From Melastoma dodecandrum (Eukaryota; Streptophyta; Magnoliopsida; Myrtales; Melastomataceae), in assembly GCA_029817715.1 (NCBI GenBank), contig JARUPY010000083.1, forward strand, positions 4,278,001-4,342,000: a DNA stretch of 64,000 nt, written 5' to 3'. The notes under the pieces are model-generated. The model worked only from the letters and a program-made list of their open reading frames with translations. It searched no databases and was not told the DNA's origin. Numbering within the stretch: position 1 is the first letter of the stretch; each line of letters begins with the position of its first letter. Shown piece after piece: positions 11,004 through 22,999 of this stretch. The translations under genes and the position numbers were made by a program.

Positions 11004-12739
11004 ATGCTTTCGACTAATTCGTCTCATTGGTTTGTCGTGCCTGCGACCCCTGCCCTTGTTCCCCGTCAAACTCTTTGCATATGCGCCGATGAGCAAAAGT
11101 CACCCAACCCGAAGTTTTGGTCAGCGTGTCGTGACTGGGGCCGGAAACCTAGGACGTTGTCATGCAAGTGCGAAAAGGCTGAGGAGGCGAGGCCAATAAG
11201 GATTCTTAAAGACAGAATGGAAGGGAGATTCAGGGACGACGTTTCAGAGCTGGACCCTTTTAAAGGTGGACTGGTGGATGGAGGCACGGCTTTCTGGCAC
11301 TGCCTATCGGTGAAATCATACGACCTTGACTGTGACCTTAAGCTCAGCCTCGAGGCCGTTTTGAAATACAATCAGGTTTCAGTTTTCTCAACGCTTTTCA
11401 TACTCCACGAGAACGATTTCAGTGAATACGCAAACCATATCGACGGTTACTATAGGACATTCGTTAAAACTCATCCAAGATAGTCCACAGTACTTTCTTA
11501 TATTGCCGACAATCGACTACCCCATCACTCACTTGAGTTTCTCGCCTGGCGTCATATTGTGTACATTTCTTGATTATCATTCTCCTGGTTATGTGAAGGA
11601 AACCGTGGTCAAGCACTGGAAGTGTGTAGGAATACATGATGGTGGGTTCGGGATCACTCTGGCGATGAAGAGGAGGAATCTGGTATGGGTTTTGAGGAGA
11701 ACACACATCTCCTTCCACAGCTATCCCTCATGGTATGCTTCGTAATACGACGCGGGCGCCCTTATTTTACTCCATGGAATATCAATTCTGTTTTTCTTTC
11801 TCCTCTTCTTTCTTAAAGGAAAGATGTCGTTGAAGTAAAAACTCGTTTCCACATATCTCGTAGAGGACTTCGATTCGAATGCTTGATTCATAACAGAAAG
11901 ACGAAAGAAACAGTGGCCAGATCAATAAGGTATTTGTGGTCCGATGCTCGGACTGCTGTGCTGATCATTGTATGGATTTAGGCTTTTCCCTCATTTATTC
12001 TACACGCAGTCTGTTTTTAGTCATGGACAAAAGCACAAGGAAACTGTCGACTTTATTGGACGATGTCTTACGGGAGATAGAGCCCCATTCGGTTGAATAC
12101 GATCCTGCCAGCTCGATGGATGAGAAGAGAGTGCGACAGTTAGACGCATGCGAGGTTGATTACATCCGGATGGGCTTAACTGTGAGTTTCTTAACCATGA
12201 TTGTTGCCTCGGAACATCTGGAATGCAAACTTTCATTTGCTGTACATTTCGGAGTATATGTAGCATAGTCACATGAATCTAGATGAAATGATGTGTGCCA
12301 TCCTGTAATATGCAGCCAATGTGGACTGATCTCAACAGCAACACTCACATCAGTGACTCTAAGTTCATCAACTGGACATTCGAGGTGAAATCGAAATTCG
12401 CTTGCCCTCTAGTTTCAACTCGTTTGGGAGATTCGCCTTCAAAATATGACAAAGTTGGCCAAAATCTCATGATGCTGTCTTCTTTAGGGTATTCCTCGCT
12501 TACTCTTGAAGAAGTACGAGATTAGCAACTTGTGGTTCGAATACAGGAGAGAATGTGGTGACGACAACGATTTGCAGTCTCTATCTGTCAGAGCTGATGA
12601 TGAAACCGTACCAGCATTGATGGAAGGAAGGGACCTCATAGGATTCAACCACCTGCTTCTTCTGCGCAACGGGGATGAAGCGGCAAGGGCGAGGACAGAA
12701 TGGAGACCGAGGTGCACCCCGGCTCGGAGCACGTCGTAA
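11004..12739 (+). CDS. Protein of unknown family, six exons, apparently intact
   Basis: I do not recognise the family. A consistent model is 11004-11375, 11623-11732, 11819-11929, 12034-12181, 12316-12384, 12488-12739. All introns are GT-AG and the total, 1062 nt, is in frame (353 aa). The exon 2 start is the least certain. Conserved blocks, found by comparison with the decayed paralogue at 15449-21170, are DPFKGG, FWHCLSVKSYDLDCDLKLSL, LVWVLRRTHIS..SYPSW, TRFHISRRGLRFECLI, VLREIEPHSVEYDP, MWTDLN and ARARTEWRP. No signal peptide or membrane span is evident. Exon boundaries are shared by both copies, so they are old paralogues rather than retrocopies. No function is proposed. Confidence 0.7.
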
Positions 12740-15448
12740 GAACGGCAAGAAGTACAGAAGAAATCACAAGGCACTCCCCCATTATGTATGAATATCACAA
12801 ATACTTTCGATTCAATAAGTGCAAGACAATAAAGTCTTCATGAATAAAGGCAATGAGTCAAGGATGAAGACGAACCCGTCACCGACGGTCTTCGAGTCAC
12901 GACTACTCGGTCAGATAACACTGTAAAGTTTACCCATTGAAACTAAAACCTTATTTTTCATTGCACTCGGGTTCTATTCATTTTCGTCAGGATCGAACGG
13001 GGATAATTTAAAAATTTCTTGACTAATATCACTACCTTTGTAATGATTTTTTGTTTAAGAAAATCGGTCTCGCGAAAGTTAATTTCCTAGTAGATCAAAA
13101 TCACTTTACAAAAATCAATTTATTGACATTAATAAATAAATTTTAAAAGTCAATCTTTTATTTTGTAAATTATCTTCCTTGAATATATTAAATAACCACT
13201 ACAACAAATATGGTAGTACCACTTTGAACATCGTTAATATATAAGTTTCATCAAATATTTATTAAGGTTAAACATAAAAATACTAATAACTTATTTGATA
13301 AAAAAGGTTAGGAAATGACCAACTAACTATAAAATTTTTGGATACTTGAATTTAGTGATAGAATATCGAAGCGGTTCACATGTCGAGTCCAACATATTAG
13401 ATGAACATATTTCATTCTAAAATCAACTGGCTGTCGCCGGGCTATCTCTTGTATATTTTTTGATGTGAAATTGAGTTTATCATATTTTGGAGTAACCTTT
13501 TCAATATTCCTAAACCCTAAACCTCAATAAAATCAAAGAAAAAAGAATTAGGAATTTCAAAATGAAAATTTTTAATAAAATTCGGCAAAACAATTTACCT
13601 ATATATATGATGTTCAATGCATAAAAGTGATGAATTTATTGAAAAAAAAAATAATCGGGGTATTCACTCATAGTGATGATAAGGGGAATTAGTTCACCTA
13701 AAATTATGGTAAGAATCATAATTACTAGAGTAAAATAAATAAAATTTAAATAATAAAGATTGAACTAACAACAATCTTCCAAGTATAGTTTTAACACGTA
13801 CAATTGTTTAGAGCGGACCAGTGAGTTTGTGACGTTTAAGTCGCGCGTAGATTTAGCAGAACTACTTTTGGCCTAATTGGTTGCAGGGAACTGAACTATA
13901 ATTATCGATTAGACGTTGCCTTTTTTAACACGGTAAGGTGATATCGATGAGATCGTTTAGGTGGAGTTCGTATCAAATATGGACATGACAAAACTTCCCT
14001 CCACTGAAGATTCGTGTGTACGGAATAATTTTGAACTGTATAGTATTTTACTAATTGTTTCGCGTTATAATCCGAAACGGTGTCGCGAGCTTCGTACTTT
14101 TATACCTATTTTTTCGTAAAGTACAAACGAGTTTTGTATTTTTTATAGACTTTTTGTACTACCCGTTCGTACTTTATGAAATGGTCCGAAGAAAAGTACA
14201 AACACTTTCGTAGTACGAAAAAGTTCATACAAAATTACGAAGCCCACGATATTATTTCGTACTATAGTGTGAAACAGTAACGATCTTCACAGAAGTTTAA
14301 CCGTGTCTGTTGTACGAAATATGTTTCGTAAAGTCCGATGGGCTTCATACGGGCATTGTACCACATAGTATGAAGCTTTTCGTACTTTACGATATGGCCA
14401 GTATAAAAGTACGATACGTCATTTACTGTTTCGTACTATAGTACGAACAAATTCGAAAAATATGAATCTCAGTATGAAAAGTCTATTCAAAAGTACGAAG
14501 CACTTTTGTATTTTAGGAAAGGATTAGTGTAAAAATGAAACCCGCAACATTGTTTCGTACTATAGTATGGATAATTCATAAAATACGATATTGTTTCGTG
14601 CTTACGAAAACATTAACGAAAGTTTAGCCGCGTTCCAAATCAATGCAAAACAAGCAAGTTAATTAATCGCTATCTCATTCTTGATACAACATCGATGATT
14701 TAGGTCTACATAATGGGATGAAAGCATTTCTGAGATATATAATCTAGCTAACAGCCACACTACTCCTCCTTCGATTAGTTCGATGGATTTTCAGGTAGCT
14801 AGTTTATGAAAGGGTTTGCGAGGTTTATGACTTACCTAGATGGCATCTTGTTTCGAACTTATTCTTCTATGTTCTTCCAAACAAGATGCTCCATTCGTAG
14901 CAAGACCGGGCCAATTGTTGAAGGTAATTTATGTTCCTAATTAAATACAAGTTTAGTAACGGAAAATTTTCATTGAAGAGGAGTATTTAAGTAGATCATT
15001 AAATTTATCATTTAAGGTAGCATTTTTTATTGTCATTTATGTTTCTACTCCTCCCTATATATAGATGAGCGTTTAATCATTTGAAAGTAATGAAGTAGAA
15101 AATAGTTTGCAGCCTAAACACTTGAACTCTACCAAATATTCATCATTCATAGGAGCAGCAGCTTTACAGAAGGTTTTCTCTATCCTACAGAAGGTCGTCG
15201 ACACAGAAACTACGTTCTACTAGCAAATTCTCTCTTCCTATCTAATCCTTTCACACATAACTCCCACCACCAATCTCGTCCGGAAAAATGGACTTTTTAG
15301 TTTCGGAGTGACCGTGTTGATCAGTAGACAACATCTGGACTTGCAATAAATGAACTAGATGTGGTATGATGGCATGTGCATAAATCGGCCGTTGATCGGT
15401 AGTTTACTTGCAGAATATCAAACTAGTTATTACGATTGAAAAGAAAAG
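12740..15448. other. AT-rich spacer between the unknown gene and its paralogue
   Basis: No coding sequence is supported. It holds a GTAC-rich repeat block at about 14040-14620 (listed separately) and a TATATATAG motif at about 15055, a plausible promoter relic of the downstream paralogue. The remainder is AT-rich with no visible structure. Confidence 0.5.
14040..14620. repeat. Degenerate GTAC-rich repeat block
   Basis: The hexamer-like core TTTCGTACT/AGTACGAAA recurs in both orientations. TTTCGTACTATAGT occurs at about 14255, 14429 and 14556, and is close to self-complementary (TTCGTACTATAGTACGAA at the second site). Related forms such as TTCGTACTTTA occur between. A longer segment resembling AGTTTAACCGTGTC / AGTTTAGCCGCGTT follows two of them. 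It looks like a decayed tandem or nested palindromic repeat. Confidence 0.6.
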
Positions 15449-16353
15449 ATGTCCTCTCTTCTTTCTATGCCCGGTGAAAATGCCGGCTTCCTGTTCTTCT
15501 TTGGAGGCTCCCCTGTGCCATTCGTTTTCCCATTTCCAACTCCTGGGATTCGTGTGAACCGGTGGGCATCATGGGGCAGCATAAAACTCCGGTCTGCAGG
15601 ATCACCTTGCCGAGATGGAATGTCTACATTCAAAGGTGGAAAGTGTTGCGGTTGTTTGGAAAGCGGTGTTTTGCTGTATCACAGGAAGCGTTTTGCGGAA
15701 CTGCTGCGACACAGCGAAGTGTTTCTGGAAATGAGGAACAAGGAAATTTGGAGAGGATATTTTGGCTTTGCGAAGCCTTTCACTTTTCTTACGACCAGAG
15801 TCTTTCTCTTACACCCTTTTTTTCTCACTTACAACATTTGAAGATTGCTTATCCTTTTATAGTGTCATAGGATAGATCTAGAGAAAGCATTTACTCTACC
15901 CTAGTTATTAGGTCATTAACTACACCCCACTACCAAAGCATTAACACCACATCACTAACGCACACTTAATGACACTAAATGAGAGTACAAATTAATGACA
16001 TTTAACATGACATTTAACACCCCTTCTTAATTTGTAATCTTCAAAAACTTCTTAAACAACTCGAGCTTCTCGATATTCATGGCCTTTGTTAGAACATCAG
16101 CGGGCTGATCTGGGTATGACTAAACTCCATAATTATCTCATTCTTCATCACAATTTTCTCTGATAAAGTGGTGGCGTAATTCAATATTCTTTGACCTTGC
16201 ATGAAACACGGAGTTCTTCGTCATAGCAATGACTGACTAATTATCACAGAATACTGTTGTTGGATAAGCAACCTTCTGCTGTATGACCTATGACCATATT
16301 CTTCTTAACTTTCTGTTGTTGGATAAGCAACCTTCGTCATAGCTGACTAATTA

Positions 16354-17556
16354 TCACAGTAATAACCTTCTTAACCATACTGCTTCACAAATTGCTTCAT
16401 TTGCTGCAATGTATTCTGCTTCGGCTGATGATAACGCTACAGTATCTTGCTTCTTCGAACTCCAAGAGATGTGTTCTGTTCTAAGACAGAAAAGATATCC
16501 CGACGTACTTCTTCGATCATCAACACTTCCAGCCATTCCAGTACTTCGCAATGTTGAGCGAGGCTTAGCGATTGGGAAAACCTTACGCATCAATTTTGCT
16601 TCATTAATTCTTTCTACATGAGTGAACTTATTAGTGAAATCAAATCCGGGCTGTTGTGAGTAACCCTTTGCTACGAGACGAGCTTTATGCTTCTGCACAC
16701 TTCCATCCTCATTGAACTTTGTTTTGAACACCCATTTCAAGCAAATTGCTTCTTTTCCTTTGGGAAGGTCTACTAAGGACCAAGTATAATTTTTTTCAAT
16801 GCTAAACATCTCTTTTTTCATTGTATTTCTCCATTTTTCTTCTTTTACAGCCTCTTTGAAATTTTGCGGCTCAAACGTAACAAGTGCAAAGTTAGCTTGC
16901 TCGTAAACTTCAGTTAATGAGCGATACCTCCTTGGTTGCATATCATCAACATAATCTTCATTCTCTGAATTTACTCTTGAGGAACTAGCTGCTGCTGTAT
17001 CAGTGAGATTTGAGGAAGGCACTACTGCTGGTGCTTTTGGATATGAAAATGTTGGCTGAGTCTGAGAAGACTCATTCTCCCACTTCAACACTGCTTTCTC
17101 ATCGAAAATAACATCTCTTGAAATCACTATATTGTTAGTCTTTGGGTCAAACAAACGATAACCTTTAGATTTTTCACTATAACCAATAAAGATTAGCTTC
17201 TTACTCTTCTCATCAAACTTCTCATTCTTCTTCGTCAAAAGTGCATATGCTACACATCCAAATACCTTCACGTGATCAACCACGGGTTTCCTCTTATGCC
17301 ATGCTTCGTAAGGCGTCTTGTTCTGAACAGCTTTCGTCAGTGATCGATTAAGAATGTAAGCCGTTGTATTCACAGCTTCGGCCCATAATGAATTCGGAAG
17401 ACCCTTGCCTTTGAGCATACTTCGACCCATCTCAACAATAGTCTTATTCTTCCTCTCAGCAACGCCATTCTGCTGAGGTGAGTACTTCACAGTAAGCTGT
17501 AGCTGTATGCCTAGAAACGACTTGTAAATGAATTCTCCTCCACGATCTGTCCTCAA
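16354..17556 (-). pseudogene. Copia pol, part 2: integrase C-terminus, start of RT, then RNase H
   Basis: It opens with RTDRGGEF and PQQNGVAERKNKTIVEM (third integrase acidic residue), then the copia integrase tail VFGCVAYALL..KLIFIGYSEKSKGYRLF. The reverse transcriptase start follows (CLKWVFKTKFNEDGSVQKHK, ARLVAKGYSQQPGFDFTNKF). The text then jumps to the RNase H end (GSVDDRRSTSGYLF, KKQDTVALSSAEAEYIAANE). The RT active-site region with YVDD is absent. An internal deletion of the RT core therefore made this copy non-autonomous. A small direct duplication (TGTTGTTGGATAAGCAACCT at about 16254 and 16313) lies beside it. Confidence 0.85.
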
Positions 17557-18391
17557 GGTCTTTATTTAATATCCACTTTGCTTCTCCCCATTGGCTTTGA
17601 AACTCAAAAAGTAGTTCAAGAAAGTATACCCATATCATACGAGTGTAATCATCAACAAATAAGAGAAAGTATCTCATGTTACCGATCGTTAGAGTTTGGG
17701 TTGGACCACAAATGTCAGCATGTACCAACTCAAGAGGGGCTTTAACTTTCCATGAGGTATTGGGAAAAGGAAGACGATGTTGCTTCCCATACACACATCC
17801 TTCGTAGATGCATGTTGCTGTTGGCTGGATTTTTGGAAGACCTATGACCATATTCTTGTCTCTCAACAATGTTAGGCCCTTGTGATTCAAATGTCCATAT
17901 CGCAGATGCCATAACCGAGCTTCATCAACAACTTCACTCTTCAATATAACATTCAAGAACGAATTCATCTTCAGCGGAAATAAGTTATTCGCCGTCATCT
18001 TCACTACAACAATCCTCTTCTCATTTTTGTCAACGATCTCACATTGACCATCAGCGAAGGTAACCGTATAACCTCTCTTCATCATTTGTTCCACGCTCAA
18101 AAGATTCTGAGCAATGCCTGGAGAATAAAACACATCATTAATCCACTTTTCTTCACCATTTGTTACTCTCACAGCAACGATTCCTTTTCCTTCAATCTTT
18201 ATCTTTTTGCTGTCTCCAAGCTCTAACAGCGAGTTGTAGCGGTTGTCGATTTTCACAAAGTTTTCCTTATTTCTTGTCACATGATTGATACAGCCACTAT
18301 CCAAAAACCACACTTCATTCATATCTTGCATTGCATTAAAACAAGAATAGAATGCTTGCTTTGATTCTTTTTCTTTTAAAAAATTTACCAA
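17456..18391 (-). pseudogene. Copia pol, part 1: protease and integrase N-terminal half
   Basis: Same frame as gag after one stop. It has the aspartic protease motif as WFLDSGCINHVT (catalytic Asp-Ser-Gly), the GAG-pre-integrase block LWHLRYGHLNHKGL, and the integrase core with two of its acidic residues in HADICGP and FVDDYTR. The frame is lost at about 17560-17600, so the tail of this ORF is out of frame. The integrase continues in the 16354-17556 ORF. Confidence 0.82.
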
Positions 18392-18451
18392 ATTTTGAGA
18401 AACATGTTGTGGTGGCTGCTGCTGCTTGTCTTTAAAATAACAATCTCGTTC

Positions 18452-19384
18452 TTAATGATTTGGAAATCGACATCTCTTGCACCTGAAATAGCAATCATTT
18501 GACTCATGTCCGGCTTTTATACAAACATAGCAACTACTTTTTAAATTTTCAGATCTACTCCAGGAATTGCCTTCTCTATTACGGAACTGGCTTGTTGTAC
18601 GTCCTCTGTCTCTTCCTCGAGAACGGCATCCACGTCCACGATCATAAAACTCTCTGCTGTAGTTCACAGTACGCTCCTTCTGCTCCGACTTCTTTTTTGA
18701 AATATTTAACTTCATTTGAAAAGCTTGTTCAACGGGAGTTGAGTACTTACTTACTCTTCTTTCGTGTGCTTCAAGAGAACCCATTAGCTCATACATAAAA
18801 ATTTCTCCCAAATTCTTCGTTTCCTCAATCATAGCAATAACGCGCTCAAATTTCTGCGGCAGGCTTCTCAACACTTTCCCCACAACCTTGTTGTCGAGAA
18901 CTCCATCACCGTAACACTTGATTTGATTCATGATTTCAACCCCACTCGAGAAGAAATCTTTCACCGTTTCAGACTCCTTAATGGCCAAGTTGTCAAAATC
19001 CCTCCACAAGCTTTGAAGCTTGATATAAATCACTTTTTCCGAGCCTTGAAATTCTTTCTTTAGTACGCTCCATGCTTCTTTCACCTTTTTGAGACCATAA
19101 AGCCTCAGATAAATCGTCTTGCTTACAGATTGTTGCAAGATCCGTAACGTCATCGCATTCTTCATCATGTTTTCTTTTGCCTTCTTTTCTTGTTCTCCAT
19201 CACCTTCTTCCTCACTTGACAATTCGTCGTCTTTTTCAAAGCCTTCATTAATGATCCTCCACAAATCTTGTGAGAGAAAAATAGTCCCCATTTGCAAACT
19301 CCAATAATCATAGTGATCTCCATCAAAGATCGGGATTTGGTTGGGCGAATAGGAAAAGAATATGCTACTGGAAGACGTAGCCAT
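18452..19384 (-). CDS. Copia gag (UBN2-type capsid and zinc knuckle)
   Basis: 310-aa open frame beginning MATSSSSIFFSYSPNQIPIF. The order is a copia Gag N-terminal motif (IPIFDGDHYDYWSLQMGTIF), a UBN2-like capsid region (LWRDFDNLAIKESETVKDFF and LRSLPQKFERVIAMIEETKN), then a basic stretch and one CCHC knuckle C-x2-C-x4-H-x4-C (CYVCIKAGHESNDC). A stop follows shortly after the knuckle, and the pol sequence continues in the same frame downstream. The gag-pol frame is therefore interrupted by one stop rather than shifted. Confidence 0.85.
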   Translation of the reverse strand: MATSSSSIFFSYSPNQIPIFDGDHYDYWSLQMGTIFLSQDLWRIINEGFEKDDELSSEEEGDGEQEKKAKENMMKNAMTLRILQQSVSKTIYLRLYGLKKVKEAWSVLKKEFQGSEKVIYIKLQSLWRDFDNLAIKESETVKDFFSSGVEIMNQIKCYGDGVLDNKVVGKVLRSLPQKFERVIAMIEETKNLGEIFMYELMGSLEAHERRVSKYSTPVEQAFQMKLNISKKKSEQKERTVNYSREFYDRGRGCRSRGRDRGRTTSQFRNREGNSWSRSENLKSSCYVCIKAGHESNDCYFRCKRCRFPNH

Positions 19385-21284
19385 GATCTGTTACGCTCTG
19401 ATACCAAAATTTATTGGGGTTGTTTGGAAAGCGATGCTTTGCTGTATCACAAGAAAGGTGTTGCGGAACTGCTGCGACACAACGAAGTGTTTCTGGAAAC
19501 AAGGAATAAGGAAATTTGGAGAGGATATTTTGGCTTTGCGAAGCCTTTCACTTTTCTTAAGACCAGAGTCTTTCTCTTACACCCTTTTTTTCTCACTTAC
19601 AACATTTGGAGATTGTTTCTCCTTTTATAGTGTCATAAGATAGATATAGAGAAAACATTTACTTTGCCCTAGTTATCAGGTCATTAACTACACCCCACTA
19701 TCAAAGCATTAACACCACCTCATTAACACACTTAATGACACTAAATGATATTACAAATTAATGACATTTAACAGGAAGGATGAGCATGGGCCGGTTATCC
19801 GACACTGCTTCTCAGTCATAGCATACGAGGTTGACAACGATTTAAAACTCACCATGGAGACATTGATGAAGTACATGCAAGTTGGGTGTCTCTTCCTTTC
19901 TGGCACTGCCATCGATTAAAAACCCTCATCTCATCGTATAGTAACACGAGTTGATGTGTCAAGGGTACATAACCATGAGTTAATGATCAAATTATGAAGG
20001 AAACAGTAACTAATCACCTTGGCTGAGGCGGGACTGAGCGAGGATTGGTCTGAAAGTGCTCCAGAGATGTGTAGGATGAATCTTATATGGGTTTTGAGGA
20101 GGACTGACATCTCTAGCTGTCACTACCCCTCGTGGTAAAGCCGAAAAAAGCAAAAAGAAAAAAATAATAAAACGACTCGGAACGATGATGCATGCTTACA
20201 GGTTGCATAATTAATCCTCATAAGGATGTGTGCTGTTCCTCGTTTCTGATTGTCGATGACTAGTTCTTATTTAGGCGCGAGGTCCTTGAATTGACGACGT
20301 GGTTCAACATATCAAGCAAGGGATTAAAGTTCATCTATCACTTCCACGAGTGTGATTTCGGGGAATTGATGGCAAGGTCATTCAGGTGTGGATTCAGTTA
20401 CTCCTATTACACCCTTTACATCTAGATTTTTACATGCCAAGTCGTCATAATCCTGTGACGAGTGATTCCATTTTCGTGAGCAAGACCGAGATGAAATTGC
20501 ATAGGGTGGTAGATCAGGTCATCCGGGAGATGGAACCTCATTCCCTGAAACGCGATCCTGTCATCCTTATGGATATGAAGAAACCTCGCAGATTTGATGT
20601 GGTCAGTGCAGATAATGTTAGAAATGCCATAACAGTGTGTTTCTGGCCGACCCTTTCCCCGTACGTCTGTTTTCCAACGCACTTGTCTTAGCATTGGGAG
20701 AATATATATTACTTGCTCATATGATACTAGCCGATTCGATACAGGCTTTCCTCGTTCGGATAATGCAGACAATATGGAGTGATCTCGATCCTAGTGCCCA
20801 CGTCGGCAACTATAAGTACATAACTGGATACTAGAGGTGAAAACTCGGATGTTTCTGACTTATAGTTCCTTGCTTTGGTGATTTTTCTATGATAGCGAGC
20901 ATGTTTACTACGTCTCACGATGATTTCTTTCTCGGGTTTACCTCGCTCAATAACACAACAATACGAGCTCCGAAATGTGCTGAGTTAAAAAAAGGGAGCG
21001 GCCCGGGAATCAATTTGCAGACCCTATCCACCGGACTCAAGGACGGAGTCGATGCAGATTCAAGGAACAAAACGGTCAAAAAATTCAACCATTTAATCGC
21101 GCTGGATGACGGGACTGGCATAGCGATGGCGAGGACGGAATGGAGGCCAAAGAATTCTCCTCTCGGTTAATAACACGTGTCTCTGCCTGGGTCAAACTCC
21201 CCCGAGGGCCGCGCGCTGTAGGCCGTATAGGTAATTAACCGATGACTCTGCTCCATCATATCAAGCAATGAAAGCATTATTGGG

Positions 21285-22889
21285 TATACTGGATACGAAT
21301 ATGCGAAAGCGAAAATACGTTGTAATACATTTATGAAAATGGCTTACATTCTTCCTAGGAAAGACATTAATTTATAACCTAAGAAATGATTTAAACCGAA
21401 TCTCCTGAAAATCTTATAAGATATTATTTCAAATAAAAAATATAAATTAAATAATAACAGCAAATATCATGATCCCATCAATTTCTTCATGTTTTGAAGC
21501 CAACACCAAGATTTTCTCTTATCTTCTTAAATATCGATCTATTCAAACTTTTTCTCAAAGACCTTCAATCTGATTTTTGAATATCGATCAAAGATCTTCA
21601 ATCTCAACATCTTGTTGAAACTTACTTGGTTTTCTCTCGGACCTTTTCCATCATGAGTGAACTTTCTTCTTTCCACACAATAGAAAAGCTTTTCCTTCTC
21701 ATTTTCACGGACATAAACTCACGACCAACAGGATTGACAATGGTACAAGTCATATCCTTAAAATGCAAAGCATAATTTTTCTCTAATATTTGACACATAC
21801 TCAGCAAATTCTGACTTATTCCAGGGACAAATGAAACATCTGATATATATTTGGTACCTCTCATTGTTTTTACGACAACACTACCTCTGCTTTTGACATC
21901 TAGGAATTCTCCATTCCATATCATCACTCTCGATTTGCTAGAATTGTCCAGCCTTACAAAACTACTCAAATCTGGCGTCGTGTGATTTGTGCAACTACCG
22001 CCTATCAATCAAGTATGATCACGTACATTTGCCGAGAAACACGTAGCAATTAACATTTAATCATCTTCTTCTATAGTATGTGCTTGTTCCTCTTGAGAAG
22101 CTTCATTATTTTGGCATACTTTCTCCACGTGACCAAGTTATTGGCATGACATGCATCTTACATTCGGTCTAAAGAAACAACGATTTTCAGGATGATTATC
22201 TTTCCTACAGTAGGGGCATGAAGAAAATGTTCTTCTCCTTAGCTTATCTTGTCTTTTCTCCCCCGGAGATCTAGAATGTCTAGTAACATAGGCACCTTCA
22301 ATACTCTTTTTCTTCTTTTTGATCTTTATGATTTGCATCATCTCCTTGCCGTATCAATCTTCTCTGTTTTTTAGCCTGAAATGCATGGATGAGCTCGGTC
22401 AACGTGACTTTTTACAAATCTTTGGAGTCTTCATTAGATATATCTTCGACTCAAATTTTTCTGGTAAACTCACTGACACTTTCTCCACAATTCTGTTTTT
22501 GGTAACTCCTCTCCAATAAGCTGAATTTTGTTGACGATCGCCAAAGGTCTATCAGCATACTCTTTGACGGTCTCACTTTTCTTTCATTCGCAGACGTTCG
22601 AAGTCTCTTTTTAAATTCAGAATTTGCATACGGTGCGTTCTGCTATTGCCCATAAACTCCTCCTGCAACTTATCCATAACAACGATCGCTCTGATACCAC
22701 GTGTATTTTGGGTATGGATATGCGGAAGCGAAAATAAGTTGTATTTATTTCTGAAAAACGGCTTACATTCTTCATATGAAAAACATATATTTATAACCTA
22801 AGAAATCATCTAAGCTAAATCTTTTGAAAATTCTATAAGATATTATTTTTAGATAAAAATCTAAATTAAATAATTATAGTAAAATATCA
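21285..22889 (-). mobile_element. Short, internally deleted copia element
   Basis: Flanked by two related LTRs of about 190 bp, 21285-21479 and 22702-22889, sharing GCTTACATTCTTC and ATTTATAACCTAAGAAAT. Minus-strand orientation is shown by a copia primer-binding site TGGTATCAGAGC (plus strand about 22688-22699) next to the right LTR. Inside are a gag zinc knuckle C-x2-C-x4-H-x4-C (CPYCRKDNHPENRC, about 22150-22240) and a protease-like piece around SCTNH..DLSSFVRLDN with SFVPGISQNLLSM (21622-22008). No integrase, RT or RNase H is present. A target duplication could not be identified. Confidence 0.78.
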
Positions 22890-22999
22890 CTATCCTACGT
22901 AACCTAAATGATGTGATGGTATGATGGATACAATAAATAAACAACTCTTAGTGGCACCTTAACATCTTTAGTCATCTAAAAGCATGTGAATCTGAACAT

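Larger units (their letters stand above)
15644..19773 (-). mobile_element. Ty1/copia LTR retrotransposon inserted in an exon
   Basis: A copia element read from the minus strand. Its 3' LTR is at 15644-16019 and its 5' LTR at 19412-19773; both have TG..CA-type ends (TGTTAAATGTCATTAATTTG at the start on the minus strand). A primer-binding site TGGTATCAGAGC, matching initiator tRNA-Met as usual for copia, adjoins the 5' LTR (plus strand about 19394-19405). A purine-rich tract AGAAGGGG precedes the 3' LTR. The 5-bp target duplications are GAAAG (15639-15643) and GGAAG (19774-19778), one mismatch. The internal region codes gag and pol in three pieces (separate entries). Most of the reverse transcriptase is missing, so this copy is defective. 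Confidence 0.92.
15449..21170 (+). pseudogene. Decayed paralogue of the unknown six-exon gene, split by a copia element
   Basis: The left part (15449-15643) ends in coding sequence equivalent to MSTFKGGK. After the copia element the homology resumes at 19774 with DEHGPVIRHCFSVIAYEVDN, DLKLTMETLMKYMQ, WVLRRTDIS..YPSW (near 20137), VLELTTWFNISSKGLKFIYH (20280-20384), VIREMEPHSLKRDP (20515-20570), IWSDLDPSAHVGNYKY (20770-20820) and MARTEWRP (about 21125-21150). Each block matches an exon of the 11004-12739 gene, and equivalent introns are present. Besides the insertion there are stop codons, for example a TAG at the end of the fifth exon equivalent and broken frame in the second. The gene is not functional as it stands. 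Confidence 0.8.
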
